Shown here piece by piece: positions 1 through 6,863 of a stretch of DNA of 41,581 nucleotides. Where the stretch lies: assembly GCA_964347325.1 (NCBI GenBank), contig CAYFYA010000013.1:1-41581 (forward strand), read 5' to 3'. The notes below the pieces were generated by a model that was not told where the DNA came from, did not search any database, and saw nothing but the letters and a program-made list of their open reading frames with translations. Source of the stretch: JAJISG01 sp964347325. GTDB lineage: Archaea > Thermoplasmatota > Thermoplasmata > RBG-16-68-12 > JAJISG01. The translations under genes were made by a program, and so were the position numbers. The first letter of the stretch is position 1; each line of letters starts with the position of its first letter.

Positions 1-10
1 AAGCGGTACC

Positions 11-34
11 TCTCTGGCGACTTTCCGCCAGGGG
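11..34. terminator. GC-rich hairpin downstream of the CPBP protease gene
   Basis: CTGGCG (14-19) and CGCCAG (26-31) are perfect complements around a 6-base loop. The stem extends by G-U and C-G pairs to 11-34. It lies about 60 bases past the stop of the minus-strand gene that ends at 93. No T-run follows on either strand, so termination is only a guess. The rest of 1-92 shows no gene. Confidence 0.3.
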
Positions 35-92
35 ACGGTATCCGGCGGAGCGCGGGTTTCCTTGGAAATCCCTTTGAATCGGGCAGGTCGAC

Positions 93-935
93 CTACAGGC
101 TGAAGGGCAAGATGAGGTAGAGCCCCACGTTGGCGAACCCGTGAGCCAACACCACTCCCAGGAGGCTCTCCGTCCTCATGACGACGTAGCCGAAGTACAG
201 CCCCACGAGGAGGACGAAAAGGATGTCGAGGGCCGTGAATGCGTCCTCGACGAAGCCGATGTGCATGGCGGCGAAGAGGAGGGAGACGAAGAGCAGTCCG
301 GCCGTCCCACCTAGGACCCTGTTAGTCCGCGTCAGCAGGATCCCGCGAAAGATGAACTCCTCGGCAAACCCCGAGGCCAGGATCAGCACAATGGCTGCGG
401 GGATTAGAAACTGGGGGAAGATCGAGGGAATCCAGGGCTCCTCCTGCTGCAGGATGAAGAACTCGAGGACCCCCAGGGGCAGACCCGAGAGGGCCACCCC
501 GACCTGTATCAGCACGTCCTTCTGGTCGCCAACCCTCAGGAAGACCTCCGAGGGCGAGAGACGAAGAAGGTACATCACCAGGACCCCGCCAACCACCAGA
601 GGCAAGGTTATGATGGCGAACCACTGGATCTCGCTGAAGAAGGGCAGGAAGGGTAGTGCGAGGCTCAGCACCCTTATCAGCGGCACCAGGCCCAGAGCCA
701 TGAGCATGGCAGAGAGGGGCCTGTCGGTCTGCGAGAGCGCAGACGCGTTCGCCAACATTACGAAGATTAGGGCTATGTGCAGGGCCATGCCGACGATGAG
801 CCCCAGCTCCGCCCCGAGCCCCAAGCCCGCCCCGAAGGTGGCCAGGCTCTCTGCCACGACGATGGTGGCGAAGTACATCACCAGCGGGACCAGTCGGATG
901 GCTTGCTTCTGCACCCCGGCCTCAGCATACTCCAC
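93..935 (-). CDS. CPBP family intramembrane metalloprotease-like protein
   Basis: A 280-residue polytopic membrane protein of the CPBP (Abi/CAAX-protease, Rce1-like) family. All three signature motifs are visible: EEFIFRG with the Glu pair at 192-193 and Arg 197, FAAMH at 221-225, and HGFAN at 265-269. Members are intramembrane glutamate-dependent proteases; some cleave prenylated proteins, while many prokaryotic ones have unknown substrates. About seven or eight hydrophobic segments cover the chain. The start is GTG at 935, preceded on the minus strand by AGGGGAAGG. It is transcribed away from the gene at 1081, and a perfect inverted repeat lies in the shared upstream region. The family call is solid; the substrate is unknown. 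Confidence 0.9.
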   Translation of the reverse strand: MEYAEAGVQKQAIRLVPLVMYFATIVVAESLATFGAGLGLGAELGLIVGMALHIALIFVMLANASALSQTDRPLSAMLMALGLVPLIRVLSLALPFLPFFSEIQWFAIITLPLVVGGVLVMYLLRLSPSEVFLRVGDQKDVLIQVGVALSGLPLGVLEFFILQQEEPWIPSIFPQFLIPAAIVLILASGFAEEFIFRGILLTRTNRVLGGTAGLLFVSLLFAAMHIGFVEDAFTALDILFVLLVGLYFGYVVMRTESLLGVVLAHGFANVGLYLILPFSL

Positions 936-965
936 GGTCGGCCTTCCCCTTCTGAGGCCTGCAAA

Positions 966-981
966 TTATCAAAAGTGATAA
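966..981. promoter_or_regulatory. Inverted repeat in the divergent promoter region
   Basis: TTATCA-AAAG-TGATAA is a perfect 6-base inverted repeat with a 4-base spacer. Its right half overlaps the best TATA-like stretch (minus strand AAACTTTATCA) for the CPBP gene that starts at 935. The placement suits a repressor operator that blocks TBP, but this is inference from position. Confidence 0.4.
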
Positions 982-1048
982 AGTTTCCCTGCCAGACCCG
1001 GAAGGTCCTCCTCCACCGTGGCGCCAACATCTAAGAACCAGACAGAAA

Positions 1049-1058
1049 CCCTTATGCG
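1049..1058 (+). promoter_or_regulatory. TATA-like box for the gene starting at 1081
   Basis: CCCTTATGCG is centred about 27 bases upstream of a GTG at 1081, which would make that start leaderless. A very similar CTTTATGC box stands before the gene at 1797. Confidence 0.4.
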
Positions 1059-1080
1059 CTCCCTCCTGTCTCTCAGATTT

Positions 1081-1469
1081 GTGAACGTGAAGGTGCTGAG
1101 GTTTAGCTTCTTCCCCCTCACAGCCCTCCTAGCCCTCACCTTTCTCTTCGCCATTTTCATGGCCTACTGGACGGGGTGGGACTACAACACGGAGGTCTCC
1201 CGGGAGGGCTTCATTTCCGTTGCCAGGAGCCTCGGGGCTGTGCTGGGTGCCGGAATCCTGGCGGCGGCCGTGGTCACCCAGTCACTGAAGGCGAGGACCG
1301 ACCAGATTGAGCAGCGGCTACTGGCGTGGCTCGACAAGCAGGGAGAGCCCACGCCAGAGATATGGAATCAAGGTGTCGAGATTGCGCTGGAGGAGACGGC
1401 CTCGGCCATGACCGTGGGGCCTCAGGGACCTGAGATCCTCGCATCCCTGGTGGAGAGGAACCACCTGGC
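1081..1469 (+). CDS. Membrane-anchored protein of unknown function, 3' end lost in assembly gap
   Basis: About 130 residues are readable before the run of N. An N-terminal hydrophobic segment (roughly residues 4-28 from the GTG) is followed by a second apolar stretch and then a soluble, acidic helical region. GTG at 1081 is preferred because it lies about 27 bases from a TATA-like box; an in-frame ATG at 1018 would lie upstream of that box. No family is recognised. Reading continues in frame after the gap for 20 codons to a stop at 1631, but the gap length is conventional, so this continuity cannot be trusted. Confidence 0.55.
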
Positions 1470-1569
1470 NNNNNNNNNNNNNNNNNNNNNNNNNNNNNNN
1501 NNNNNNNNNNNNNNNNNNNNNNNNNNNNNNNNNNNNNNNNNNNNNNNNNNNNNNNNNNNNNNNNNNNNN
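1470..1569. other. Assembly gap (100 N)
   Basis: Exactly 100 unknown bases, the usual placeholder for a scaffold join of unknown true length. It interrupts the gene starting at 1081. The stretch 1570-1740 after it shows no convincing coding sequence. Confidence 0.98.
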
Positions 1570-1749
1570 GAGTCTGGCCTGTTCCTCTTTTCGGCCAGGG
1601 GTGAATGCAGTCTAGTGTTAATCCCACGATAACTGTGGAATCGCTCCCGGCTTCATCCGTCGCGAGCGAGCTACTTGCCACATGACTTCGGGCAAGAGTC
1701 GATTGAAAACGAGACCTGGCTGTTCACAGATCTGAGAAAAGGGCGCAAC

Positions 1750-1790
1750 CTTTATGCATATCCTCTTCGCTTACTGGCATAAGGGGAGGA
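1750..1790 (+). promoter_or_regulatory. Promoter and ribosome site of the small exported protein
   Basis: TATA-like CTTTATGCAT (1750-1759) predicts transcription from about 1781. GGGGAGGA (1783-1790) is a strong Shine-Dalgarno sequence six bases before the ATG at 1797. Confidence 0.5.
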
Positions 1791-1796
1791 CTGCGT

Positions 1797-2303
1797 ATGC
1801 GGAAGTCTGAAGACAAGGACATTCTGCGGGTAATCGCCGTATTCGGAGGGACCTTTGCAATTCTTGTGGGCCTGGCCGTGGGGGCCATTATCTTCAGAAG
1901 CCCAGATGTCAATGTGGAGCAGGACATATTTCCCATCGGCCTCACAGTAGATCCGGACCCCTTTCCCGGTGTCGGGATGGAGCCGAGTGGGAGTGCCACC
2001 TTCACATTTGATTTGACGGTGACCAATCCTGGTAGTAATCCGAACCTCACCTTGACGGTATACGTCATACCGACACTGGTAGAGAACCTAACTGTCAGCC
2101 ACTGCCTAATGAACCCTCAAGAAAATCTGTCTGACGTGAACACCGTATGCCCCAGCTTGGAGGCGGGCGACGGAACGTACTTCGCCAACGTAACAACCGG
2201 AAGCAGCGTCACGCTGACAATTCAAGTCCGTTACGTCGGAGCAATCACCGAGCCAGTCACGGTGAACTGGACCTTCTATGCCGAGGGCGAGGAGATTCCG
2301 TAG
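1797..2303 (+). CDS. Small secreted or membrane-anchored protein with sequons, unknown function
   Basis: A 168-residue protein with a charged N-terminus, one transmembrane or signal-anchor segment at about residues 10-33, and a Thr/Val-rich outer domain with the look of an Ig-like beta sandwich. Five N-glycosylation sequons (NLT, NLT, NLS, NVT, NWT) and one Cys pair are visible, consistent with an extracytoplasmic domain. ATG is favoured by GGGGAGGA six bases upstream. It stands alone with its own TATA box. No family is recognised; a minor cell-surface or pilin-like protein is possible. Confidence 0.7.
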   Translation: MRKSEDKDILRVIAVFGGTFAILVGLAVGAIIFRSPDVNVEQDIFPIGLTVDPDPFPGVGMEPSGSATFTFDLTVTNPGSNPNLTLTVYVIPTLVENLTVSHCLMNPQENLSDVNTVCPSLEAGDGTYFANVTTGSSVTLTIQVRYVGAITEPVTVNWTFYAEGEEIP

Positions 2304-2388
2304 AGGACTGCTAGAGACAGGACGTCCAGGATTCCGAGTGGCGCGGAACTCATCCGATTGGTCCAGTTGTCCCGAGGTCTAGAAACTC

Positions 2389-3498
2389 CTACTCAGGGGG
2401 CGGCCGAGAGCCGCTGCCCCTGAGAAGGAAGAATACCAAGAGGACCGCGGCCACCAGGGCCACCACTATTCCCACCGTCAGGAGGCCTCCCGGTATGACA
2501 TCCAAGGGTTGGCCCCCGGCAGAGAGATCCACGGTGACGGACACCGTCTCCGTGGCAACGTTGCCCGATGTATCCGTGGCTCGGACCCGAATGGTCGAAT
2601 CCCCTTCCGTGAGCGTGACGCTCGCCGACCATGATGTTGTGCCGCTAGCCGCCAGCCAGTTCAATCCGTCGACGCTGACCTCCACCGTTTCCAGGGCGAC
2701 ATCGTCGGATGCGGTGCCCATGATCGTCACGGTGGCCGACATCAGAACAGCGTCCTCCGCCGGGGAGGTGATAGAGATCGTGGGTGCCGTCGTGTCCGCT
2801 AAGGGTTCAGAGACTTGTACCGCCTGCTTGGAGCTTGCCGTGACCAGCTGCGTGTCCCTGACCTCCAGGTGAATAGTGTAGGTCCCCGGCGCGTCGTACT
2901 GGTGCTCCGCCGTCTTCACCGTAGTCCACGGAGTGTCCCACACCCCGTCGTCCTCCCAGTCCCACCATACCTCGATGGATTCGACAGGATCCTCGGCATC
3001 GGAGGAGCCGGAGGCATCCACCATGAAGATAGTGGTGGTGTCCCCCGACAGGGTGTTCAGTGTGAAGGAGGCGAAGGGGGCAGTGTTGCCATTCCCTCCC
3101 GAACTCGTGGGGGTGGCGACGGCCTCCAGTGATGGAAACCCTCCGCCGTCCTGGTTCACGGCGATCACCCGGTAGTAGTAGGTCACACCGTTTACGACTG
3201 CGCTGTCGTTGTAGGCCAGGACAGGGCCTAGCTCAGCGATCTGAACGAGGTACTCGGAGGAGATGCCCCGCAATATGCGGTAGTTGGTGATTGGGAAGCC
3301 GCCGTCGAAAGTGGGCGCATTCCAGTCGAGTTCCACGAATCCGTCCCCTGCCGTTGCCACAAGGTTCGTCGGCGGTCCTGGCGGGTCTTCGGGGTACACG
3401 ATGGGAGGGCCCGCGTCGCCGGCATCTGGGAGCGACTTAAGCGCACCGGCGGAGGTCAAAAGAATGAGAAGTACGACACCCAGAGCGGGTCCGGTCAC
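2389..3498 (-). CDS. Surface protein with FN3, PKD and Ig-like domains and a C-terminal membrane anchor
   Basis: 369 residues. A signal peptide (about 1-20) is followed by a fibronectin III domain (about 41-130), a PKD domain (about 140-230, with DASGSSDAED and the YDAPGTYTIHLEV core), and a bacterial Ig-like domain (about 238-325, starting TTAPTISITSPAEDA). A transmembrane helix (about 337-359) ends in a short basic tail. Such modules bind surfaces or glycans, or act as stalks; no catalytic domain is present. The start is GTG at 3498 with AAAGGAG at 3508-3514. The Ig-like domain resembles those of the giant subtilisin at 34041-38879, so both probably belong to the same cell-surface set. Confidence 0.85.
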   Translation of the reverse strand: MTGPALGVVLLILLTSAGALKSLPDAGDAGPPIVYPEDPPGPPTNLVATAGDGFVELDWNAPTFDGGFPITNYRILRGISSEYLVQIAELGPVLAYNDSAVVNGVTYYYRVIAVNQDGGGFPSLEAVATPTSSGGNGNTAPFASFTLNTLSGDTTTIFMVDASGSSDAEDPVESIEVWWDWEDDGVWDTPWTTVKTAEHQYDAPGTYTIHLEVRDTQLVTASSKQAVQVSEPLADTTAPTISITSPAEDAVLMSATVTIMGTASDDVALETVEVSVDGLNWLAASGTTSWSASVTLTEGDSTIRVRATDTSGNVATETVSVTVDLSAGGQPLDVIPGGLLTVGIVVALVAAVLLVFFLLRGSGSRPPPE

Positions 3499-3532
3499 GG
3501 TCTCTTACTCCTTTGTCCAATTCACAGTGCGG

Positions 3533-3543
3533 CTCTATTTAAA
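3533..3543 (-). promoter_or_regulatory. TATA box of the FN3/PKD surface protein gene
   Basis: The minus strand reads CTTTAAATAG, a good archaeal TATA box about 40 bases upstream of the GTG at 3498. That leaves room for a short leader carrying the AAAGGAG ribosome site. Confidence 0.55.
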
Positions 3544-3632
3544 GCTGTCACGCCACAACATGACGTGGCATGGGAGACTTGCTTTCCCGTCGATGGCGTC
3601 GCCCTCGGGCGTTGGCCGCAGGAATTCAACCC

Positions 3633-4073
3633 TCAGAATGTCTCGTAACTCGAAGGTCGAGAGTACAGCTTGCGACCGCCTTCCGTAATCAGTCGCACGA
3701 GCCCCTGCGAGAGGAGCCTTCGCAGGTGGTAGTAGGCCAGTTGCTTCGATACCCCTGCCCGCCTCGCCACCTCGACCAGGCGCATGGGACCCCTGGAGAG
3801 AACATGGAAGACCCGGCCGGCCGCCGAACTCAGGCGCCAGAAGCGCTTCGCCAGGGCGTGTGTGACGCTCCCGCGAGGCCTCGCATTGGGATAAAGCCGC
3901 ACGTACCGACCCTCCCGCTCCCGGCGAATGATTCCATCATCAACGAGGACCTCCACGTGGTGGACGACGGTGCCGATACTCTTTTCAAGGGCTCGCTGGG
4001 CCATCCTCAGGTGAATGCCCGGCATCGTGTAGACTAGCTGTGTGAGTCGTTCCCGTGTCGTAGGTTCTCCCAT
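3633..4073 (-). CDS. Tandem winged-helix transcriptional regulator
   Basis: 146 residues containing two winged helix-turn-helix units. The first (about 5-62) has the core VVHHVEVLVDDGII followed by a charged wing. The second (about 75-140) has VARRAGVSKQLAYYHLRRL and the wing EGGRKLYSR. Tandem ArsR/MarR-like wHTH proteins are common in Thermoplasmata and haloarchaea. It is basic and has no ligand domain. It is divergent from the MTHFR-like gene at 4165 and could control it, but that is inferred only from position. A TATA-like GGTATAGAC (minus strand, about 4113-4121) lies upstream. Confidence 0.8.
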   Translation of the reverse strand: MGEPTTRERLTQLVYTMPGIHLRMAQRALEKSIGTVVHHVEVLVDDGIIRREREGRYVRLYPNARPRGSVTHALAKRFWRLSSAAGRVFHVLSRGPMRLVEVARRAGVSKQLAYYHLRRLLSQGLVRLITEGGRKLYSRPSSYETF

Positions 4074-4125
4074 TCGACTCCGTCCCCCCGCTCCTGAAGA
4101 GAAGGTTGCGGATGTCTATACCGTC

Positions 4126-4138
4126 AAAGCATATATCA
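4126..4138 (+). promoter_or_regulatory. TATA box for leaderless MTHFR-like gene
   Basis: AAAGCATATATCA is centred about 30 bases before the ATG at 4165, the spacing expected if transcription begins at or next to the start codon. The reading frame is open further upstream to 4042, but those codons overlap the divergent regulator and this box. Confidence 0.55.
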
Positions 4139-4164
4139 CCAGAGGCCCGTTAGCGCTTGCGATA

Positions 4165-5061
4165 ATGATTCTAGGCCGAGACGTCCCGGTTCTATTGGAG
4201 CTCATCCCGGTACACCGGCGCGCGAGCGAGAAATCCGTGTCTAGCTTCTTCGACCGCTACGTCCTCCAGGCCTTGGACCGGTTGGAGATCAACGGCTTCA
4301 ACATTCCGGAGATCGTGGACGAGAACTTTCGCGGGGAGCCCTTCTACAGGTACATGGATCCCCGGGACTTCGCCAGGGTCGTCCGAGAGAACGGTGGGGC
4401 CCAGGAGTGCGTCGTCAGCAAAGTGGTGGTCCACTGCCGTGGAGGAAGGCCAGAGCTGGAGGAGTGGGCGGAGGCCACCCTGCGAGACTACGGCATTCGG
4501 AACGTCGTCGCCGTGGGCGCCTATCTGCCCGACTTCGACTACCCCGGGCCGTCCGTCCTGGAGGCCAACGAAGTCCTGAAGTCGGTGGGCCTCACCTGCG
4601 GGAATGTCATGATCCCCGAGCGGGAGGGGGAGTCCCAGAGGATGCTCGCAAAGACCGAGGCGGGGACGGACTTCTTCACGACGCAGGCGATCTTCTCCGT
4701 CGACAGGTTCATCCAGGTCTTGGAGAAGTACTACGCCCTCTGCGATGAGAGGAGCCTCCCCTGTGCGGCAGTCCTCGCGAGCTTCACGCCGGTCTCGGAG
4801 GAGTACGACATCGAGTACATCCGCTGGCTGGGGGCGAACATCGAACCTGCGACCGAGAGAGGTCTCATGGTGAACGGGGAGGAGGGCCTGGCGGCGGCCT
4901 CCATCGAGCTTGCGGTAAAGAACTGGCGCCGGATACGGTCCGCCCTCGAGAAGCATGAAGGAGCCTCGGTCGGACTGAACATCGAGTACATCCACAGGCA
5001 CAACTTCGAGGCCACCATGGAAATGGGGAGCCGGTTGGCAGAGGAGAGCTCAGGCCAGTAG
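4165..5061 (+). CDS. Methylenetetrahydrofolate reductase-like TIM-barrel protein
   Basis: 298 residues, near the usual size of MetF-type flavoproteins. The first strand PVLLELIPVHR puts Glu 12 where MetF has its catalytic Glu in the SFEFFPP motif. NVVAVGAYLPDFDYPGPS, a Lys-containing turn and GTDFFTTQAIFSVDRF are typical of the family. The Asp that MetF has in its RGDLP motif appears here as Tyr in GAYLP, so the detailed chemistry may differ. MTHFR reduces methylene-tetrahydrofolate (or an archaeal pterin) to the methyl form with FAD. ATG 4165 is chosen from the TATA spacing. It stands alone, with no methyltransferase partner nearby. Confidence 0.75.
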   Translation: MILGRDVPVLLELIPVHRRASEKSVSSFFDRYVLQALDRLEINGFNIPEIVDENFRGEPFYRYMDPRDFARVVRENGGAQECVVSKVVVHCRGGRPELEEWAEATLRDYGIRNVVAVGAYLPDFDYPGPSVLEANEVLKSVGLTCGNVMIPEREGESQRMLAKTEAGTDFFTTQAIFSVDRFIQVLEKYYALCDERSLPCAAVLASFTPVSEEYDIEYIRWLGANIEPATERGLMVNGEEGLAAASIELAVKNWRRIRSALEKHEGASVGLNIEYIHRHNFEATMEMGSRLAEESSGQ

Positions 5062-5215
5062 TCCTCCTCTTCGGCAAGCTGAAGAGAGTGGGCCGCACGA
5101 TGGAGACTGTTAGGATGCAGCTAGCTGGGATGGCAAGGGCCCGAGGAGGGAGCCGTCTTATCAGCGACCGAGATTTCTCCGCTCCTTCCGAATCCGTCAG
5201 GCTCGAGGAATACCG
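5062..5215. other. Intergenic stretch without recognised features
   Basis: About 150 bases between convergent genes. No T-run, repeat or open frame worth reporting was seen. Confidence 0.5.
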
Positions 5216-5410
5216 CTAAACGGCCTCCGAGACCGCTCCGATCTCCTGTTCCCAGGCGATGGTCAGAATCGCATCACGGACGAGGCGGTATCGGGGGAAG
5301 GAGGGATCGCCGTAGCCCAAGCGGGACTCGGCGTTCAGGCGACCGTACAGCGTGTCGGCCTCGTCCATGTCACTATATCGCACGGAGGTGTAGATAAAAC
5401 CATCGGTCAT
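5216..5410 (-). CDS. Small protein of unknown function, overlapping the RNase H-like gene
   Basis: 64 residues, charged, with no membrane segment. Its ATG at 5410 overlaps the last codons of the RNase H-fold gene by four bases (ATGA type), which indicates translational coupling and supports it being real. It begins with FIYTSVRYSDMDEAD and contains many Tyr, Arg and acidic residues. No family is recognised. It may work with the RNase H-like protein, but nothing beyond the overlap shows that. Confidence 0.5.
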   Translation of the reverse strand: MTDGFIYTSVRYSDMDEADTLYGRLNAESRLGYGDPSFPRYRLVRDAILTIAWEQEIGAVSEAV

Positions 5411-5814
5411 GACGAGACATCGCCCTCGGCCTCGTGCCGTACTAGGGCCTCGTGAGCAGGGTTCTCGGCCTTTGGGATGTAGTGCAGCTCGGCCGAGGCG
5501 TGACGACCGAGAAGCTCCTCGACCCTCGCTTTATGCCTCAGGAAGTCAGGGTCTTTGACCTCGTACCGACCCTGGAGCTGGTTGAGGAGCATCCAGCAGT
5601 CCGTGTAGACCTTCATCGCCTCCGGCGGCCTCCCTCCATGAATCGACTCCAAGGCTTTCTCAAGGGCGAAGTACTTGGCCTCCAGCTCACTCTTCGCCTG
5701 AGGCGCCTCCACAGCCACGACTCGGATGTCGTCATCCTTCAGCAGAAAGACGCAAAGGGTCGCCCGACCCTCATCCTCGCGCAATATGGGCAGGGCGTCG
5801 ATGTAGACCTCCAT
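5407..5814 (-). CDS. RNase H-fold protein with altered catalytic residues
   Basis: 135 residues from ATG 5814, which lies about 27 bases below a TATA box and so is probably leaderless. The chain follows archaeal RNase HI: MEVYIDA holds the first catalytic Asp, VYTDCWMLLNQLQGRYEVK matches the DSQLVIKQMNGEYKVK region with its Asp, and YIPKAENP matches the final motif. Compared with active enzymes, the Glu of AEYxxL appears as Lys (AKYFAL) and the last Asp of ENKEAD appears as Glu (ENPAHE). It may have weak, altered or only RNA/DNA-binding activity. RNase HI normally removes RNA from RNA-DNA hybrids. Confidence 0.75.
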   Translation of the reverse strand: MEVYIDALPILREDEGRATLCVFLLKDDDIRVVAVEAPQAKSELEAKYFALEKALESIHGGRPPEAMKVYTDCWMLLNQLQGRYEVKDPDFLRHKARVEELLGRHASAELHYIPKAENPAHEALVRHEAEGDVSS

Positions 5815-5835
5815 TGGAACTCCATGCGTCACACG

Positions 5836-5848
5836 ACAGATAATTGTT
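5836..5848 (-). promoter_or_regulatory. TATA box of the RNase H-like gene
   Basis: The minus strand reads AACAATTATCT, centred about 27 bases above the ATG at 5814, which argues for that start over the in-frame ATG at 5832. Confidence 0.45.
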
Positions 5849-5931
5849 CGGGCTCGGCGGCCCCCACCGCTTTCGACACTGAATCTAACAATCAGGAATG
5901 ATAGCCAGCATCCGGAAAACGCGCATCATTG

Positions 5932-5942
5932 AAATAATATAG
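5932..5942 (+). promoter_or_regulatory. TATA box of the SAP/HTH membrane protein operon
   Basis: AAATAATATAG is centred about 26 bases above position 5963, just before the GGGAGGA ribosome-site-like sequence at 5961-5967. It would drive the genes at 5970, 6613 and 6864. Confidence 0.5.
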
Positions 5943-5969
5943 AGTGCATAGCGTAGGCCCGGGAGGAAG

Positions 5970-6593
5970 TTGCGGCCCGCTCTGATGCTAGGTTCCGTCG
6001 TCTTCATAGCCGCCCTCTTCATGGCGGTCTCGAGCTTCGGTCTCGGCGACATTGTCAGCAGGTCCCTCATCGCCATAGCCGTCGGTATGCTCTTCATCGT
6101 GGCCGCTGCCCTCATGTCCGGGGTCCTTAGGGTGGAGGTCCTCGTCTCGGAGGAGGAGAGCGGCGGGCGGAGGGAGTTGGTGAAGCTCGCCTCCCACTAC
6201 GGCATCAATAGCACGGGAAGTGCCGCGGAGGTGAAGAGACGTATTGTCAGCCACCTATGGCGAGCGAAGACTGGCGGAAGGCAGGTAGTACCCCTGGAAC
6301 CCCCGTCTGCCCAGATCCTGGTGGAGCAGCTGACGACGCCGCGGCCCAACCTCTCCCCCGACGAGCTGAAGTCCTTCAACCGCGACACCATGCAGCTCCT
6401 GGTCAAGGAGGGCAAGAGTCTCGTGGCCTTGGCGAGGCTCCTGGATGTCGATAAAGCCTACTACAGCAGGATGGTCGGCAGGGCCAAGAGAGCCATGCGG
6501 AACGGCGACACGGAGAGATCGATCCAGGCCATGCAGGTCGCCAACGACAAACTCCGGGGCGCGCTGGAGGAGCAGGTTACCCGGGAGTGGTAG
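5970..6593 (+). CDS. Membrane protein with a cytoplasmic SAP-like and HTH-like region
   Basis: 207 residues. Two transmembrane helices (about 7-24 and 29-53) are followed by a soluble part. Residues about 66-97 (RELVKLASHYGINSTGS, then AEVKRRIVSHL) resemble a SAP-type or related helical DNA-binding fold. Residues about 138-178 (LVKEGKSLVALARLLDVDK, then YYSRMVGRAKRAM) look like a helix-turn-helix. A membrane-bound transcription factor or sensor is plausible, but no family is certain. The start may be TTG 5970 or ATG 5985; the reading is the same otherwise. It heads an apparent operon with the small membrane protein at 6613 and the CPBP-like gene at 6864, so those could act in signal processing (inference). 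Confidence 0.65.
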   Translation: MRPALMLGSVVFIAALFMAVSSFGLGDIVSRSLIAIAVGMLFIVAAALMSGVLRVEVLVSEEESGGRRELVKLASHYGINSTGSAAEVKRRIVSHLWRAKTGGRQVVPLEPPSAQILVEQLTTPRPNLSPDELKSFNRDTMQLLVKEGKSLVALARLLDVDKAYYSRMVGRAKRAMRNGDTERSIQAMQVANDKLRGALEEQVTREW

Positions 6594-6612
6594 CCCCCGG
6601 GGGGGAGTTCCA

Positions 6613-6813
6613 GTGGCCATACCCCTTGAAGAAGTGACGACCCATGCCAGCGCCCTGGCGGCCCTCTCCCTGGTCCTTCTGCTCCTCATCCGACACGTCC
6701 TGGAGCCTCGGCTGACAAGTGGGCAACGGTTGGCCTTCGACATCGCCATCATCCCACTTCTCAGCGTCCTGGCGATCTTCATAGTATCCGACTTCCTGGG
6801 GGCGCTCGTATAG
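6613..6813 (+). CDS. 66-residue membrane protein of unknown function
   Basis: Begins at GTG 6613, with GGGGGAG ending six bases before it, and ends at TAG 6813. Two hydrophobic helices (about residues 12-27 and 43-62) flank a short basic loop (RHVLEPRLTSGQR). It sits 19 bases after the SAP/HTH membrane gene and 50 bases before the CPBP-like gene, on the same strand. No family is recognised. The longer frame that extends upstream merely overlaps the previous gene. Confidence 0.55.
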   Translation: MAIPLEEVTTHASALAALSLVLLLLIRHVLEPRLTSGQRLAFDIAIIPLLSVLAIFIVSDFLGALV

Positions 6814-6863
6814 TCGCTGGGCAGGCCCTAGAGGGCGATGAGTAGGAGGGGAGGGGCGGTCGT

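Noticed and set aside
223..978. Long open frame opposite the CPBP protease
   Set aside because: Its protein is Arg/Ser/Pro-rich with no motif, while the minus strand encodes all three CPBP motifs.
4192..5001. 269-codon frame on the minus strand over the MTHFR-like gene
   Set aside because: It is the mirror frame of a conserved barrel protein, full of Arg, Asp and Val runs, with no promoter or ribosome site.
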